Source of the DNA: Actinoalloteichus hymeniacidonis
Lineage (GTDB): Bacteria > Actinomycetota > Actinomycetes > Mycobacteriales > Pseudonocardiaceae
Reading direction: 5' to 3'
Length of the DNA: 64,000 bases
Assembly (NCBI RefSeq): GCF_014203365.1
Contig: NZ_JACHIS010000001.1
Location: 2,976,001 to 3,040,000 of the forward strand
Below are positions 1-7,722 of the stretch, piece after piece. Each line of letters starts with the position of its first letter. Position 1 is the first letter of the stretch. The notes beneath the pieces were generated by a model that was not told the DNA's origin, ran no database searches, and saw nothing but the letters and a program-made list of their open reading frames with translations. Position numbers and translations under genes: made by a program.

Positions 1-463
1 ATTCGTGGATGTAGCGGGCGATGAGCCCCGTCCCGACGAAGGTCACCCGCCGAGGCCGGGCTCCCCGGCTCAACCGGTCCGCAGCCAACGCGGCTGATGC
101 CGCCGTGCGCGTCGCGCTGATGATGGAGCTCTCCAAACAGGCATAGGGATATCCGGTCGCGGGATCGTTGAGGATCAGCACGGCGGACGCCCTGGGTAAC
201 CCATGCTCGATGTTGCCGGGAAAACTGGAGATCCACTTGATGCCGTCGACGGCCTCGTCGCCCCCGACGGAGGCGGGCAGCGCGATGATCCGCGACGAGG
301 GTCGGTCGGGAAACCGAAGGAAGTAGCTGGGCGGGTTCACACTCTCCCCGCGAGCATGCGTCAGATAGGCGCGTTCGATCACCTCGACGACCGCGGCGTG
401 CCGCCCCGCCAACGCGGCGCGAACCGCAGCACCGCCCACCACCGAGAACCCCGGTTCCGTCAC
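1..463 (-). CDS. sbnB: SbnB-like N-(2-amino-2-carboxyethyl)-L-glutamate dehydrogenase, 5' part only
   Basis: The gene runs off the left edge; only about 154 N-terminal residues are visible. The protein opens MTEPGFSVVGGAAVRAAL and continues with the typical SbnB block around HARGESVNPPSYFLRFPD, then KWISSFPGNIEHGLPRASA and a Rossmann start VTFVGTGLIARYIHE near residue 140. This is the ornithine cyclodeaminase/mu-crystallin fold; the SbnB subgroup oxidises N-(2-amino-2-carboxyethyl)-L-glutamate to L-2,3-diaminopropionate plus 2-oxoglutarate, normally beside an SbnA synthase. The GTG start at 463 is preceded by AAGGGGGA, 6-10 nt upstream. The gene implies a diaminopropionate-containing siderophore or peptide cluster to the left. 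A plain ornithine cyclodeaminase is the alternative, less likely from the SbnB-type motifs. Confidence 0.8.
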   Translation of the reverse strand, partial: MTEPGFSVVGGAAVRAALAGRHAAVVEVIERAYLTHARGESVNPPSYFLRFPDRPSSRIIALPASVGGDEAVDGIKWISSFPGNIEHGLPRASAVLILNDPATGYPYACLESSIISATRTAASAALAADRLSRGARPRRVTFVGTGLIARYIHE

Positions 464-763
464 GGATCTTCCCCCTTCGAGTGTCACTACGTGTCGAGGC
501 GACTTCACCGGAAGGCTCCCCGATCGGCAACCCCTAGCGCGGGAGCCTGTCCGCCGACAGGGCGATGCTGCCGGAGGAACGGACCGTGGTCTGTTGCGGC
601 AAGACGTCGGGAACACGATTCGAGTGGCCTGACTGAGGAGGGGCCGTGCATCGGCGTTCATGCTCACTGCGATGAACACTCCAAAGACGGTTTCGGATTC
701 GCGCCCTTCAGAACTGGGTTCGGTGCGGATGGCACGCGGCTGAAGCTCAGTACCCTCGCCGGC
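464..763. promoter_or_regulatory. Divergent intergenic region between sbnB-like and Nudix regulator genes
   Basis: No gene is supported here. It contains a perfect inverted repeat GTTCAT/ATGAAC separated by 10 nt (656-661 and 672-677), about 90 nt before the Nudix regulator start, which could be an operator, and a short stem GGCTCCC/GGGAGCC around 513-547. Function is inferred from position only. Confidence 0.3.
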
Positions 764-1462
764 ATGCCCCGCACCCGTCAGGTCCTCATGCTCACCGCCG
801 ACCTCGTGATTCTCACGATCCGTGATGGGACCCTGTGTCTACTGGTGGTCGAGCGAGGCAACGAGCCGTTTCGTGGGTGCCTCGCCTTGCCTGGGGGCTT
901 CCTGCGAGGTGACGAGAGCATCGGGGAGACTGCGGCGCGGGAACTCTCGGAGGAAACCGGAGTCGACGCCGAGGAGCTACACCTCCAACAGGTCGGTGTT
1001 TACTCTGCGCCCGATCGCGATCCGCGAAGTCCCCGGGTCGTCACCTGCGCTCACCTGGCGATCGCACCGGGGCTGCCGTTGCCGTCCGCAGGCTCCGATG
1101 CTCGGGCGGCACAGTGGTTGCCCATCTCCGAAGCCCTCGAGCTGAGGGACGGACTGGCGTTCGACCACGATGAGATCCTCCGTGACGCGCTGGAGCTTGC
1201 CCGTGCGGGGCTGCAGTTCAGCACTATCGCCACCGCATTCTGCTCTCCGGAGTTCACGATCAGTGACCTGCGCGAGGTGTACGAGTGCGTATGGGATGTC
1301 GAGCTCGACAGGTCGAACTTTCATCGCAAGGTCACCGAAGCCGAGGGATTCGTCGTGCCGACAGGACGACGACGGTCCACCGTCAACGGGCGGCCCGCAG
1401 CGCTGTATCGAGCTGGAGATGCGACAAGCCTCAGCCCGCCGATGATGCGGCCCAGCCGTTGA
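764..1462 (+). CDS. NrtR-like Nudix-domain transcriptional regulator (Nudix + winged helix)
   Basis: The 232-residue protein has an N-terminal Nudix domain and a C-terminal winged helix, the layout of NrtR/NadQ regulators that sense ADP-ribose-type ligands. The Nudix box is intact (G-x5-E-x7-RE-x2-EE-x-G: GGFLRGDESIGETAARELSE then ETGV, near residues 44-67), so hydrolase activity is possible. The C-terminal part (FTISDLREVYECVWDVELD through GRRRSTVNGRPAALYRA) is the conserved NrtR wing region. ATG 764 was chosen because family similarity begins there; the open frame extends upstream without similarity. ATG 788 is an alternative. It lies before a second Nudix gene and the nucleosidase/membrane pair, both preceded by matching inverted repeats, suggesting local control. 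Confidence 0.75.
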   Translation: MPRTRQVLMLTADLVILTIRDGTLCLLVVERGNEPFRGCLALPGGFLRGDESIGETAARELSEETGVDAEELHLQQVGVYSAPDRDPRSPRVVTCAHLAIAPGLPLPSAGSDARAAQWLPISEALELRDGLAFDHDEILRDALELARAGLQFSTIATAFCSPEFTISDLREVYECVWDVELDRSNFHRKVTEAEGFVVPTGRRRSTVNGRPAALYRAGDATSLSPPMMRPSR

Positions 1463-1566
1463 TCTCGTGTCGATGGTGCCAGCCCTCCGGATCTTCTCCT
1501 GTATTGGAACCTGTTCAAGCCTCGGTCATCGGCGTTGCTGAGCTCAGGAGCTGGTCAACCACTTGA

Positions 1567-1579
1567 TGTCAGAGTGACA
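1567..1579. promoter_or_regulatory. Inverted-repeat operator candidate TGTCA-gag-TGACA
   Basis: A perfect TGTCA/TGACA inverted repeat with 3-nt spacer lies just before the Nudix hydrolase start. It sits between a possible -35 (TTGATG, 1563-1568) and -10 (TAGCGT, 1586-1591). A near copy occurs at 2219-2229. It is a candidate binding site for the NrtR-like regulator. Confidence 0.45.
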
Positions 1580-1598
1580 ATAACCTAGCGTGATCAAT

Positions 1599-2144
1599 AT
1601 GGGTACTCATGGTCAGCAGGAGTTGAAGGCCACGAAACATACGGCCGACGTAGTGCTGTTCACCAAGCGGACCGGTGTGCTGTCGGTGCTCGTTGTGGAG
1701 CGAGCCAAGGACCCGTATCGCGGAGCGCTCGCATTGCCTGGCGGCTTCGTTGAAACAGGCGAGCGCGCAATAGACGCAGCAGTCCGGGAGTTGGCTGAGG
1801 AGACCGGGATTCGGCTGGGGGCGGATCGCCTCCACCGATTCGGTTGTTATGGCCGGCCAGGACGTGATCCGCGCGGCCCTGTCGTCAGCGTGGCGTATCA
1901 CGGCTATCTGCCGGGAGCACCGCCAGTCGTTGGCGGCGACGACGCGGACCGGGCGGCGTGGATCGGGCTACCGGAGTTGTTCGCCATCGAAGTTGTGGCG
2001 TTCGACCACCGCGACATTGTTCGGGACGCCGTTTTCCGCAGGTTCGGATGGCGAATGCCGACTGAGGGCGGCGGCAAGGTTGCGTCGAGCGGCGCGTCGG
2101 ATACCGCCGATGGGGGATCTTCCGGTGTTGCGGGATTGTCCTAG
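1599..2144 (+). CDS. Nudix hydrolase
   Basis: A single-domain Nudix protein of about 181 residues that would hydrolyse a nucleoside-diphosphate-linked substrate; the exact substrate cannot be read from sequence. The Nudix box is complete (GGFVETGERAIDAAVRELAE followed by ETGI). It resembles the catalytic half of the upstream regulator but lacks the winged helix and ends in a Gly/Ser-rich tail. No Shine-Dalgarno sequence precedes GTG 1590 or ATG 1599. A promoter-like TTGATG-17-TAGCGT places the transcript start near 1599, so the ATG may be read from a leaderless mRNA. The inverted repeat at 1567-1579 lies inside this promoter. It may act on NAD-derived metabolites together with its neighbours. 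Confidence 0.75.
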   Translation: MGTHGQQELKATKHTADVVLFTKRTGVLSVLVVERAKDPYRGALALPGGFVETGERAIDAAVRELAEETGIRLGADRLHRFGCYGRPGRDPRGPVVSVAYHGYLPGAPPVVGGDDADRAAWIGLPELFAIEVVAFDHRDIVRDAVFRRFGWRMPTEGGGKVASSGASDTADGGSSGVAGLS

Positions 2145-2218
2145 CTGGCGCCGAAAGCAGTCGGGCCGCTGCGCCGCTGTGGTTCTCCCGGGGTAGCGCA
2201 GGTAGTGGACCAGTTAAG

Positions 2219-2254
2219 GTCAGATTGACAAAAAATAACGCGCTCGGCTAGCCT
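2219..2254 (+). promoter_or_regulatory. Promoter and operator candidate for the nucleosidase/membrane pair
   Basis: GTCA-gat-TGAC (2219-2229) repeats the inverted repeat found before the Nudix gene and overlaps a consensus TTGACA (2225-2230), followed after 18 nt by TAGCCT (2249-2254). Overlap of the repeat with the -35 box fits repression. The leader to the ATG at 2411 is then about 150 nt. Confidence 0.45.
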
Positions 2255-2410
2255 CCTCGGCGCTGAGCCTCCGTCCCAGCAAGATCGGGCCCACGCACAT
2301 CGGGACCCAGGGCTGTGGACGCTGATCGTTCGGGCCGTCTCGCGGATTCGCCCCCGCGCCCCAATGCACAACGAACGGACCTTGCGTGAGGTCCTCATGG
2401 GAGACGAGCG

Positions 2411-3316
2411 ATGATCGTGATCCAGACTGCGTTGCCAGTCGAGCAGCAGGCAGTCCTCGAACATCTGGCTGGTGCTCGAGTGCACCGGCATCGAGCGGGA
2501 ACCCTGTTCGACGTGGGTTCGCTCGTCGGCCACCCGGACACGGAGATCGCCCTCGGTGTGACGGGCCCGGGAACGCTCGGTGCGGCGGCTCTCACCGAAC
2601 GCGCGATCGCGGAATTCTCGCCGCAAGCAGTGATGTTCGTCGGGGTCGCGGGTGGCCTGCGTTCCTGGCTGGAGATCGGCGACATCGTGGTAGGTACGAA
2701 GATCCATGCTTATCACGGTGGCCGCAGCGAAGACCACGCATTCCTGGTTCGCCCGAGGTCATGGGACGTTTCCCATGAACTGGAGCAGGTTGCGCGTCGC
2801 CTCCCTCGCAGGGACTCCTGGTATAGCCGATTGCCGGACTCGGGTGCGGGGATCACTCCCGCCGTTCACTTCGAAGCGATCGCGGCCGGTGATGTCGTGT
2901 TGAACTCCGGGACCTCGGCGGTTGCTCAACGGATTCGTGAGAACTTCAACGATGCCGTGGCAGTGGAGATGGAAAGCTCGGGATTCGCGCTTGCCGGACA
3001 CCTCAGTGGAAGCGTGCCCATGGTGACCATCCGTTCCATCAGCGATCACGCCGACGGGACGAAGGAGGCGAGCGACAGCCGAGGGTCGCAACGTATCGCC
3101 GCGCGCAACGCTGCGGCATTCGCGGTGGCGTTGGCCGAGGCAGTTCAACAAGTCGTTCGAACAGAGGAACGTGACAGGCCGAAGAGCCAACCCCACGCCT
3201 CGAAGGGTGAGCTGGGCAGCATCTCCAATATCGCCCAAGGTAACGCGCAGGTCGGCCAGCAGATCGGGGTCAGCAATGGCGCAACTTCGTTGACCTGGGG
3301 GATGGGATCCAAGTGA
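2411..3316 (+). CDS. Nucleoside phosphorylase/nucleosidase-fold protein with C-terminal RHIM/BASS-like motif
   Basis: Residues 1-245 form a PNP/UDP phosphorylase superfamily domain of the MTA/SAH-nucleosidase type: ALPVEQQAV at the N-terminus (E11), GVAGGL near 80, the ribose-binding VEMESS (E186-E188) and SDHAD (D212). Family members cleave N-glycosidic bonds of nucleosides, and PNP domains are known immune effectors that destroy adenine nucleotides. After a charged linker, residues 273-290 read NIAQGNAQVGQQIGVSNG, which matches the N-terminus of the next protein (10 of 23 aligned positions identical). Such tails resemble bacterial amyloid signalling motifs with a Q-hydrophobic-G core. RBS GGGAG precedes the ATG. 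The stop overlaps the next start by 4 nt (GTGA), indicating coupled translation. The effector role is inference. Confidence 0.75.
   Translation: MIVIQTALPVEQQAVLEHLAGARVHRHRAGTLFDVGSLVGHPDTEIALGVTGPGTLGAAALTERAIAEFSPQAVMFVGVAGGLRSWLEIGDIVVGTKIHAYHGGRSEDHAFLVRPRSWDVSHELEQVARRLPRRDSWYSRLPDSGAGITPAVHFEAIAAGDVVLNSGTSAVAQRIRENFNDAVAVEMESSGFALAGHLSGSVPMVTIRSISDHADGTKEASDSRGSQRIAARNAAAFAVALAEAVQQVVRTEERDRPKSQPHASKGELGSISNIAQGNAQVGQQIGVSNGATSLTWGMGSK
3227..3280 (+). other. C-terminal RHIM/BASS-like amyloid motif (coding)
   Basis: Codes for residues 273-290 (NIAQGNAQVGQQIGVSNG) of the nucleosidase-fold protein. Its partner motif is at 3367-3420 in the adjacent gene. Confidence 0.5.
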
Positions 3317-5358
3317 ACACATCTGGATTCGACATCCCCCACACCGGGCTACGCGGCGAAATCCGTAATGAAGCACGCGACGGCTCGACCGTCGCTCAGC
3401 AGATTGGTGTGGTTTACGGCACGGCGGTGCACAACGAGAACGTCTACCACCTCGAACCCGGTGCTCGCCCCGAACGCCGCCATGAGGTCGCGCGGAATTT
3501 TCTGGTAGGTGGAACCCCGCGACCAGCCGAGCAGATCCTGGCCGATCTGCTACGCGAGGGCGAGGTGACTACCGAACGGATGTACCACTACTTCCTTGCC
3601 GTGGTCAGCGATCGATCGTTCCATGACATCAAGGCTGAACATGTCGACCTGGTCAGCGTCGCACGGAAGACGATCGCTCTGCTCGGTCGCGACGAATGGA
3701 GTGACGCCTTTGAGGTGATATGGGAATTCTTGACCTACGCACGGATGCGAATGCAAGGCGAGGAGGAGGACAATGCCGCGGTACTCGATGCATTCAAAGC
3801 CCTTCCCGACGCTCGCCAAGAGGAGATCCACCTCCATCTGCAGATGATCCTCAGCAGCGCCGACCAAGCAGTGCTCGATGCAACGCGGGCGGGTCGTATC
3901 GCTGTCGAACGGTTCTCCGGCGACCGAACCGCGCGGGCCTGGAAATTCTTCGAGCCAGATCCGGCGCCACCACGACTGAGCATGCCGCAGGCGACTGTCC
4001 TGGAGAGGGGGACCTGGACTAGGGCGGTGGCAGGTGTCCTACTACTGGCTACGGCGCTATGGTCGGCGGTGATCGGAGCCACAGGCGTGGGGCTTGCGGT
4101 GTCTCTACCGCTTCTGGCCGTCGGCATCCAACTCGCACTGCGACATGGCATCGTCCGGCGGGCCGGGCAGGCGTGGAAACAGGCACGGCAGAGCGAGGTG
4201 ACACCCGGGCCTCCGGAGGAGGCAGTCTCACCGGGACACTGGGTTCCGACGGCATTCGTCAAGGACATACACCGAATGGTGGACGAGCGGTTCTCCCAAG
4301 CCCGCCCGCATCAGGCAGGTGATTGGCCTCGGTACATAGGTGGCTTTCGCGAGCACCTCAAGCGGCGGTTGGTAGCGCAGTATGGCAACGCTCGAGTGGA
4401 CGCCTCAGAGATCGATTGGCTGATCAACTGGCATGCGCGACGCGTTGCTTCGGGTTGGTCCGCACAGGAGCTCTTCCGATTCCCTATGCCGCATGAGCCC
4501 AGGTCGACTCGCCTGTCCGCGCTAGGAATCGGGCTTGCTTGCCTCGCGATTGCGATCCTAGCTCTTAACGGTGCATTGGTAGCTGCGGTCATCATAGGAC
4601 TCGGCGGCGGCCTCGCAGTGGAGGCGATCACGCACCTAGCCGGTCTCAGGCGCGCGGACGCTTTGCTCCTCAGCGATGCGAAGGCACTGTTCGAACAGGA
4701 GCAAGCAGCCTATGAGCAGCGTTGTCAGGAACTCGCCGATCGGCCCACGGACGCGGAGATGGCCCGGTGGCTTGCCTTGGACAAGATCTATCTGCGCAAT
4801 GACGCAATGCGGCGCGCGAAGCTGGGCGAGCAGGACCTGGTCACTCACGTCGTGATGACGGAAGGCGCCCAAGGTGCTCGGGCCCGGGTCCTGAACGGTC
4901 CACCACGATTCGCTCGCTACATCGTGCAGATCTTCCTTCTCACGCGTAACGGAGTGCGAGAAGCTCGCGTCGATCTCGAATTTCTCAGCGGTAAAGCGAG
5001 CGATGAGCGCCGAAATCTCTTCCGTTACGAGGCGTTGGCCTCCGCGTCTGTCACCGAGAAGGGTTCCCGAGTCACCGAGGTCCTCGGTAATGTCACCCGC
5101 CCGGTGGAGTCATTGCGGAGCCGGACGTTCCGACTCACTTTGGTCAATGGAGATGCGATCACCGTCGTCGCAGAGAACTTCCGTAAGCCGGAGGACGATG
5201 TCATCGAGAACGACTCGGATCTGTTCTCCGCTGCGCTGCAGAGTTCGGGGATCGACACGGCGCTCCCGATCCTCGAAGCCGTGGCCGCGGAAGGATCTCA
5301 CTGGATCGCCAGGGACGAGGAACGTCGAGTGCGGTGGTCGCGCGACTGGACATCCTGA
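3313..5358 (+). CDS. Four-helix membrane protein with N-terminal RHIM/BASS-like motif, putative receptor partner
   Basis: A 681-residue protein of no family I can name. Residues 19-36 (NEARDGSTVAQQIGVVYG) match the C-terminal tail of the upstream nucleosidase. A helical soluble region follows (about 60-200). Two hydrophobic hairpins lie at about 238-276 and 402-444, separated by a charged segment of about 125 residues, so both ends should face the same side. The C-terminal 200 residues form a mixed alpha/beta domain (YIVQIFLLTRNGVREARVDL, then a beta-rich part). Translation starts at GTG 3313 inside the upstream stop. In amyloid-signalling pairs one partner senses and seeds the other; this membrane protein is the likely sensor or scaffold for the enzyme. 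That role is inferred from the shared motif and coupling. Confidence 0.6.
   Translation: MNTSGFDIPHTGLRGEIRNEARDGSTVAQQIGVVYGTAVHNENVYHLEPGARPERRHEVARNFLVGGTPRPAEQILADLLREGEVTTERMYHYFLAVVSDRSFHDIKAEHVDLVSVARKTIALLGRDEWSDAFEVIWEFLTYARMRMQGEEEDNAAVLDAFKALPDARQEEIHLHLQMILSSADQAVLDATRAGRIAVERFSGDRTARAWKFFEPDPAPPRLSMPQATVLERGTWTRAVAGVLLLATALWSAVIGATGVGLAVSLPLLAVGIQLALRHGIVRRAGQAWKQARQSEVTPGPPEEAVSPGHWVPTAFVKDIHRMVDERFSQARPHQAGDWPRYIGGFREHLKRRLVAQYGNARVDASEIDWLINWHARRVASGWSAQELFRFPMPHEPRSTRLSALGIGLACLAIAILALNGALVAAVIIGLGGGLAVEAITHLAGLRRADALLLSDAKALFEQEQAAYEQRCQELADRPTDAEMARWLALDKIYLRNDAMRRAKLGEQDLVTHVVMTEGAQGARARVLNGPPRFARYIVQIFLLTRNGVREARVDLEFLSGKASDERRNLFRYEALASASVTEKGSRVTEVLGNVTRPVESLRSRTFRLTLVNGDAITVVAENFRKPEDDVIENDSDLFSAALQSSGIDTALPILEAVAAEGSHWIARDEERRVRWSRDWTS
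3367..3420 (+). other. N-terminal RHIM/BASS-like amyloid motif (coding)
   Basis: Codes for residues 19-36 (NEARDGSTVAQQIGVVYG) of the membrane protein, the counterpart of the motif at 3227-3280. Confidence 0.5.
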
Positions 5359-5410
5359 TGTTGCCTGCTGATTGAGCTGCCGGTGACATCGATGCCTCAC
5401 TCGGATTGAA

Positions 5411-5456
5411 CGGCGGCCCCTCACAACAGGTGCTCGGTGCACCCGAGGGGCCGCCG
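5411..5456. terminator. Bidirectional hairpin terminator
   Basis: A perfect 12-bp inverted repeat (CGGCGGCCCCTC at 5411-5422, complementary arm at 5445-5456, 22-nt loop) lies between two convergent genes, 50-70 nt past each stop codon. Confidence 0.7.
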
Positions 5457-5523
5457 CCCGGGCTGGCTCCAGGCCGGCGTGCGTCGTGCTGGGATCACTG
5501 CGCTTGGCACTGCGCTTGGCAGA

Positions 5524-6945
5524 TCACCCCATCCACCCTGTCGGGGGGATGTTGTGGTTGATGCGGAACAGATTGGTGGGGTCGTAGGTGTCCTTGGCCT
5601 GCACCAGCCGCGCGTAGGTCGTGGGTTCGTAGGCGCTGCGCATCGCATCGACGGTGTTCTCGCTGCTGGTGATGAAGCTCAGGAACGGGCCGCCGATCCG
5701 CCACGGCTCCAGGTCGTCGAGCAATTGTCTCTGTGCCGAGCGCAGCACTGGGACCTGGCTGCCCTCGGCCATGCCCGCGCAGAACAACGTGTACCCGGCG
5801 CTGCGGAACGGCACCGCGTTCGGTACTGCGGGCGCGTCGGCCAAGGCGCCGCCCAGGGCGCGGATCTCCACGATGGTGATGGGGGAGCCGACCTGCGGAC
5901 CCACCGATTCGAGCAGGGTGTCGATGGCCCGGTCGTCGAGACCTCGGAGCCTGCCGGATCGGTCGTAGTACGAACCGGGCTCGCTCGGATCGCCGTTGAT
6001 GGATCCGACCTCCGGGTAGGGCAGCTCGGCGACGGTGTCCAGCACCGGTTCCGCGATCCCGCGCAGCGGGCGGATCAGCCGTTCGCCCTCCGCTGCATCA
6101 CCGCGATACGCGAACCGAAGATGCCCGACGAGGTTTCCGCGCAATGGCGCGGGGATGTCGTCGAGTTCGGGGAATCTCAGAATGCCGACGGCGGTATGCA
6201 TCTCGGGGGGCATCGTGGCCGCCCAGTCCCGCCACGCGGGAATCAGGTCGGACAGCGATGCGCCCGGCATGAACAGCCCGCCCCCGTACACGGTGGTCAC
6301 CGGGAACAGATCGACCTCGATCGAGGTCACCACGCCGAAGTTGCCCTTGCCCCCGCGCAACGCCCAGAACAGCTCCGGTTCGCGGTCCGGCGTGACCACG
6401 CGCAAGCAGCCGTCGGCGGTCACCACATCGAGGCTGCGGACCCGATCGGCGGCATAACCGAAAGATCGACCGAGCGGGCCGATGCCGCCGCCGAGGACGA
6501 AGGACACCGCCCCCACCGTGAGCGAGGAACCGTTGAGCGGAGCGAGCCCGTACGTCGCGGCCTCGCGGACGACTCGGCCCCATCGCACGCCCGCCTCGAT
6601 CCGGACGGTGCGTGCATCCGGGTCGAGGCGCACACCGTCCATGGCACTGGTGCCGATGAGCAGTGCATCGTCACCGGTGACCGAGGGACCGTGGCCGGTG
6701 GCCTGCACCGCCACCGGAAGCCCGTGCCGGGCGGCGAACCGCACCGAGTGCACCACATCGGAGGCACCTCGGGCGGCGACGGCGAACACCGGCCGCGACT
6801 CGACCGTCCGGTTGAACCCCATGCGCTGCTGGTCGTAGCCCGTGTCGGCGGGCGACAGGACCGCGCCGACCAGGTTGGGTTCGAGCTCGCGGCGGGCGAT
6901 CTCGACGAAGCTCGCGCGCTCCGCGTCGGTGATGGGCACACTCAC
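5524..6945 (-). CDS. FAD-linked oxidase, berberine-bridge-enzyme (BBE) type
   Basis: The 473-residue protein has the FAD-binding PCMH domain (ATGHGPS with the histidine that usually carries the 8-alpha FAD link; VGAVSFVLGGGIGPLGRSFG) and the C-terminal BBE segment (KDTYDPTNLFRINHNIPP). Such enzymes oxidise alcohols, sugars or ring systems in secondary metabolism. The cysteine used for a second covalent FAD bond in bicovalent members is absent where VSFVLGGG stands, so monocovalent attachment is expected. GTG 6945 was chosen because AGAGGAAA precedes it and similarity begins just after; the open frame extends to 7125 without similarity. No signal peptide is seen. It stands alone between two terminators, so its substrate cannot be inferred. 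Confidence 0.8.
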   Translation of the reverse strand: MSVPITDAERASFVEIARRELEPNLVGAVLSPADTGYDQQRMGFNRTVESRPVFAVAARGASDVVHSVRFAARHGLPVAVQATGHGPSVTGDDALLIGTSAMDGVRLDPDARTVRIEAGVRWGRVVREAATYGLAPLNGSSLTVGAVSFVLGGGIGPLGRSFGYAADRVRSLDVVTADGCLRVVTPDREPELFWALRGGKGNFGVVTSIEVDLFPVTTVYGGGLFMPGASLSDLIPAWRDWAATMPPEMHTAVGILRFPELDDIPAPLRGNLVGHLRFAYRGDAAEGERLIRPLRGIAEPVLDTVAELPYPEVGSINGDPSEPGSYYDRSGRLRGLDDRAIDTLLESVGPQVGSPITIVEIRALGGALADAPAVPNAVPFRSAGYTLFCAGMAEGSQVPVLRSAQRQLLDDLEPWRIGGPFLSFITSSENTVDAMRSAYEPTTYARLVQAKDTYDPTNLFRINHNIPPTGWMG

Positions 6946-7496
6946 GGATATCTGTTTCCTCTCGCCCGCGTCTGCGGGGCCGGTGGTGGGGAGCAGCCGA
7001 GAACGGCCGGTCGGTGAGTGCCCACATCTTTGATCATGATCAGCTGCGGCGCGCAGGATACGGCGCGGATGAACACCAACGGTGTGTGTCAGGCCGCGCG
7101 GCGGCGGATCGCCTGCGGACAACACGAGGCCGGCGGGTATGGATCGCAGTAGCGCGGAAGAATCTCAGCCGAATCGGTCGACGACACCGGGTTTCGATTG
7201 AAAGATTTCCTTTCGGGTCGGGGTTCGATGCCCTTTTCGATCGAGAATCGATGTCGGTTCAACCGGGCGCGACGCAGCACCGCTATGGCGTGGCGCGGCA
7301 CTATTCGAATCGGTCGGAGAATGCACGAGACGGGGCCTGGCTGTTTCCGGTCCGAACTCGTCGGCCGGGCTCCAGCGCGGCCCCGTCTCGTGTTGAGAGC
7401 CTTCTTGAAGTTACCGCAGGGTTAGGTGCAGTCCTCGAATACCCCCAGGTCACAGCGCTGAGGTGAACTGGGGTGTGTAAGCGTGGATCGGTGTGC
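6946..7496. other. Intergenic region with a 12-bp palindrome
   Basis: No gene is convincing here; an open frame on the plus strand from 7014 shows no domain. A perfect palindrome TGATCATGATCA at 7031-7042, about 90 nt before the FAD oxidase start, is a possible operator. The rest is the terminator at 7324-7392. Confidence 0.35.
7324..7392 (-). terminator. Long-stem hairpin terminator
   Basis: A perfect 14-bp inverted repeat (CACGAGACGGGGCC at 7324-7337 and its complement at 7379-7392, 41-nt loop) lies about 100 nt beyond the stop of the small secreted-peptide gene on the minus strand. Confidence 0.6.
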
Positions 7497-7643
7497 TCAG
7501 CCGAACCTGTGCTCGTTCATGCATTCGACATGAAGGTAACTGTCGGGCACGAGGTGATCGCAGGATCCGGCCGCCGCCGCAGGGGCGGCGGTGGTGAAAG
7601 CTGCGGCGGCGGCGAGTGCCAGGGCACCGAGAAGACGCGACAT
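7497..7643 (-). CDS. Small secreted peptide, 48 residues
   Basis: The encoded protein begins MSRLLGALALAAAAAF, an arginine followed by a hydrophobic alanine/leucine core, with a likely signal-peptidase site after the alanine run near residue 25. The predicted mature part is about 23 residues with two cysteines (C28 and C41) and ends MNEHRFG. GGAG lies 6 nt before the ATG. A good promoter (TTGACG-17-CATACT) lies 50-80 nt upstream and a strong hairpin about 100 nt downstream, so the gene is a complete unit. I do not recognise the family. The two cysteines could form one disulfide in a secreted peptide; a signal, inhibitor or bacteriocin-like role is possible but unsupported. Confidence 0.55.
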   Translation of the reverse strand: MSRLLGALALAAAAAFTTAAPAAAAGSCDHLVPDSYLHVECMNEHRFG

Positions 7644-7693
7644 GATGCTCCATTCGCTGAATGGTCAACCGATGGTCTCGGTTTCGCTGAACG

Positions 7694-7722
7694 AGTATGC
7701 GGTTCATTCATTGGGTCGTCAA
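7694..7722 (-). promoter_or_regulatory. Sigma-70-type promoter of the secreted-peptide gene
   Basis: On the minus strand TTGACG (7717-7722) is followed after exactly 17 nt by CATACT (7694-7699). The start of transcription would be near 7687, giving a leader of about 44 nt before the GGAG/ATG at 7643. The rest of 7723-8080 shows no gene. Confidence 0.5.

Noticed and set aside
203-763. N-terminal extension of the Nudix regulator frame and overlap with the sbnB-like gene
   Set aside because: The plus-strand frame before 764 is antisense to the conserved SbnB sequence and has no similarity to Nudix regulators.
5437-7017. 526-codon plus-strand open frame over the FAD oxidase
   Set aside because: Antisense shadow of a well-conserved FAD/BBE gene; begins inside the terminator hairpin.
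7014-7466. 150-codon plus-strand frame between the FAD oxidase and peptide genes
   Set aside because: No domain, no ribosome site, and it runs through a terminator-like hairpin.
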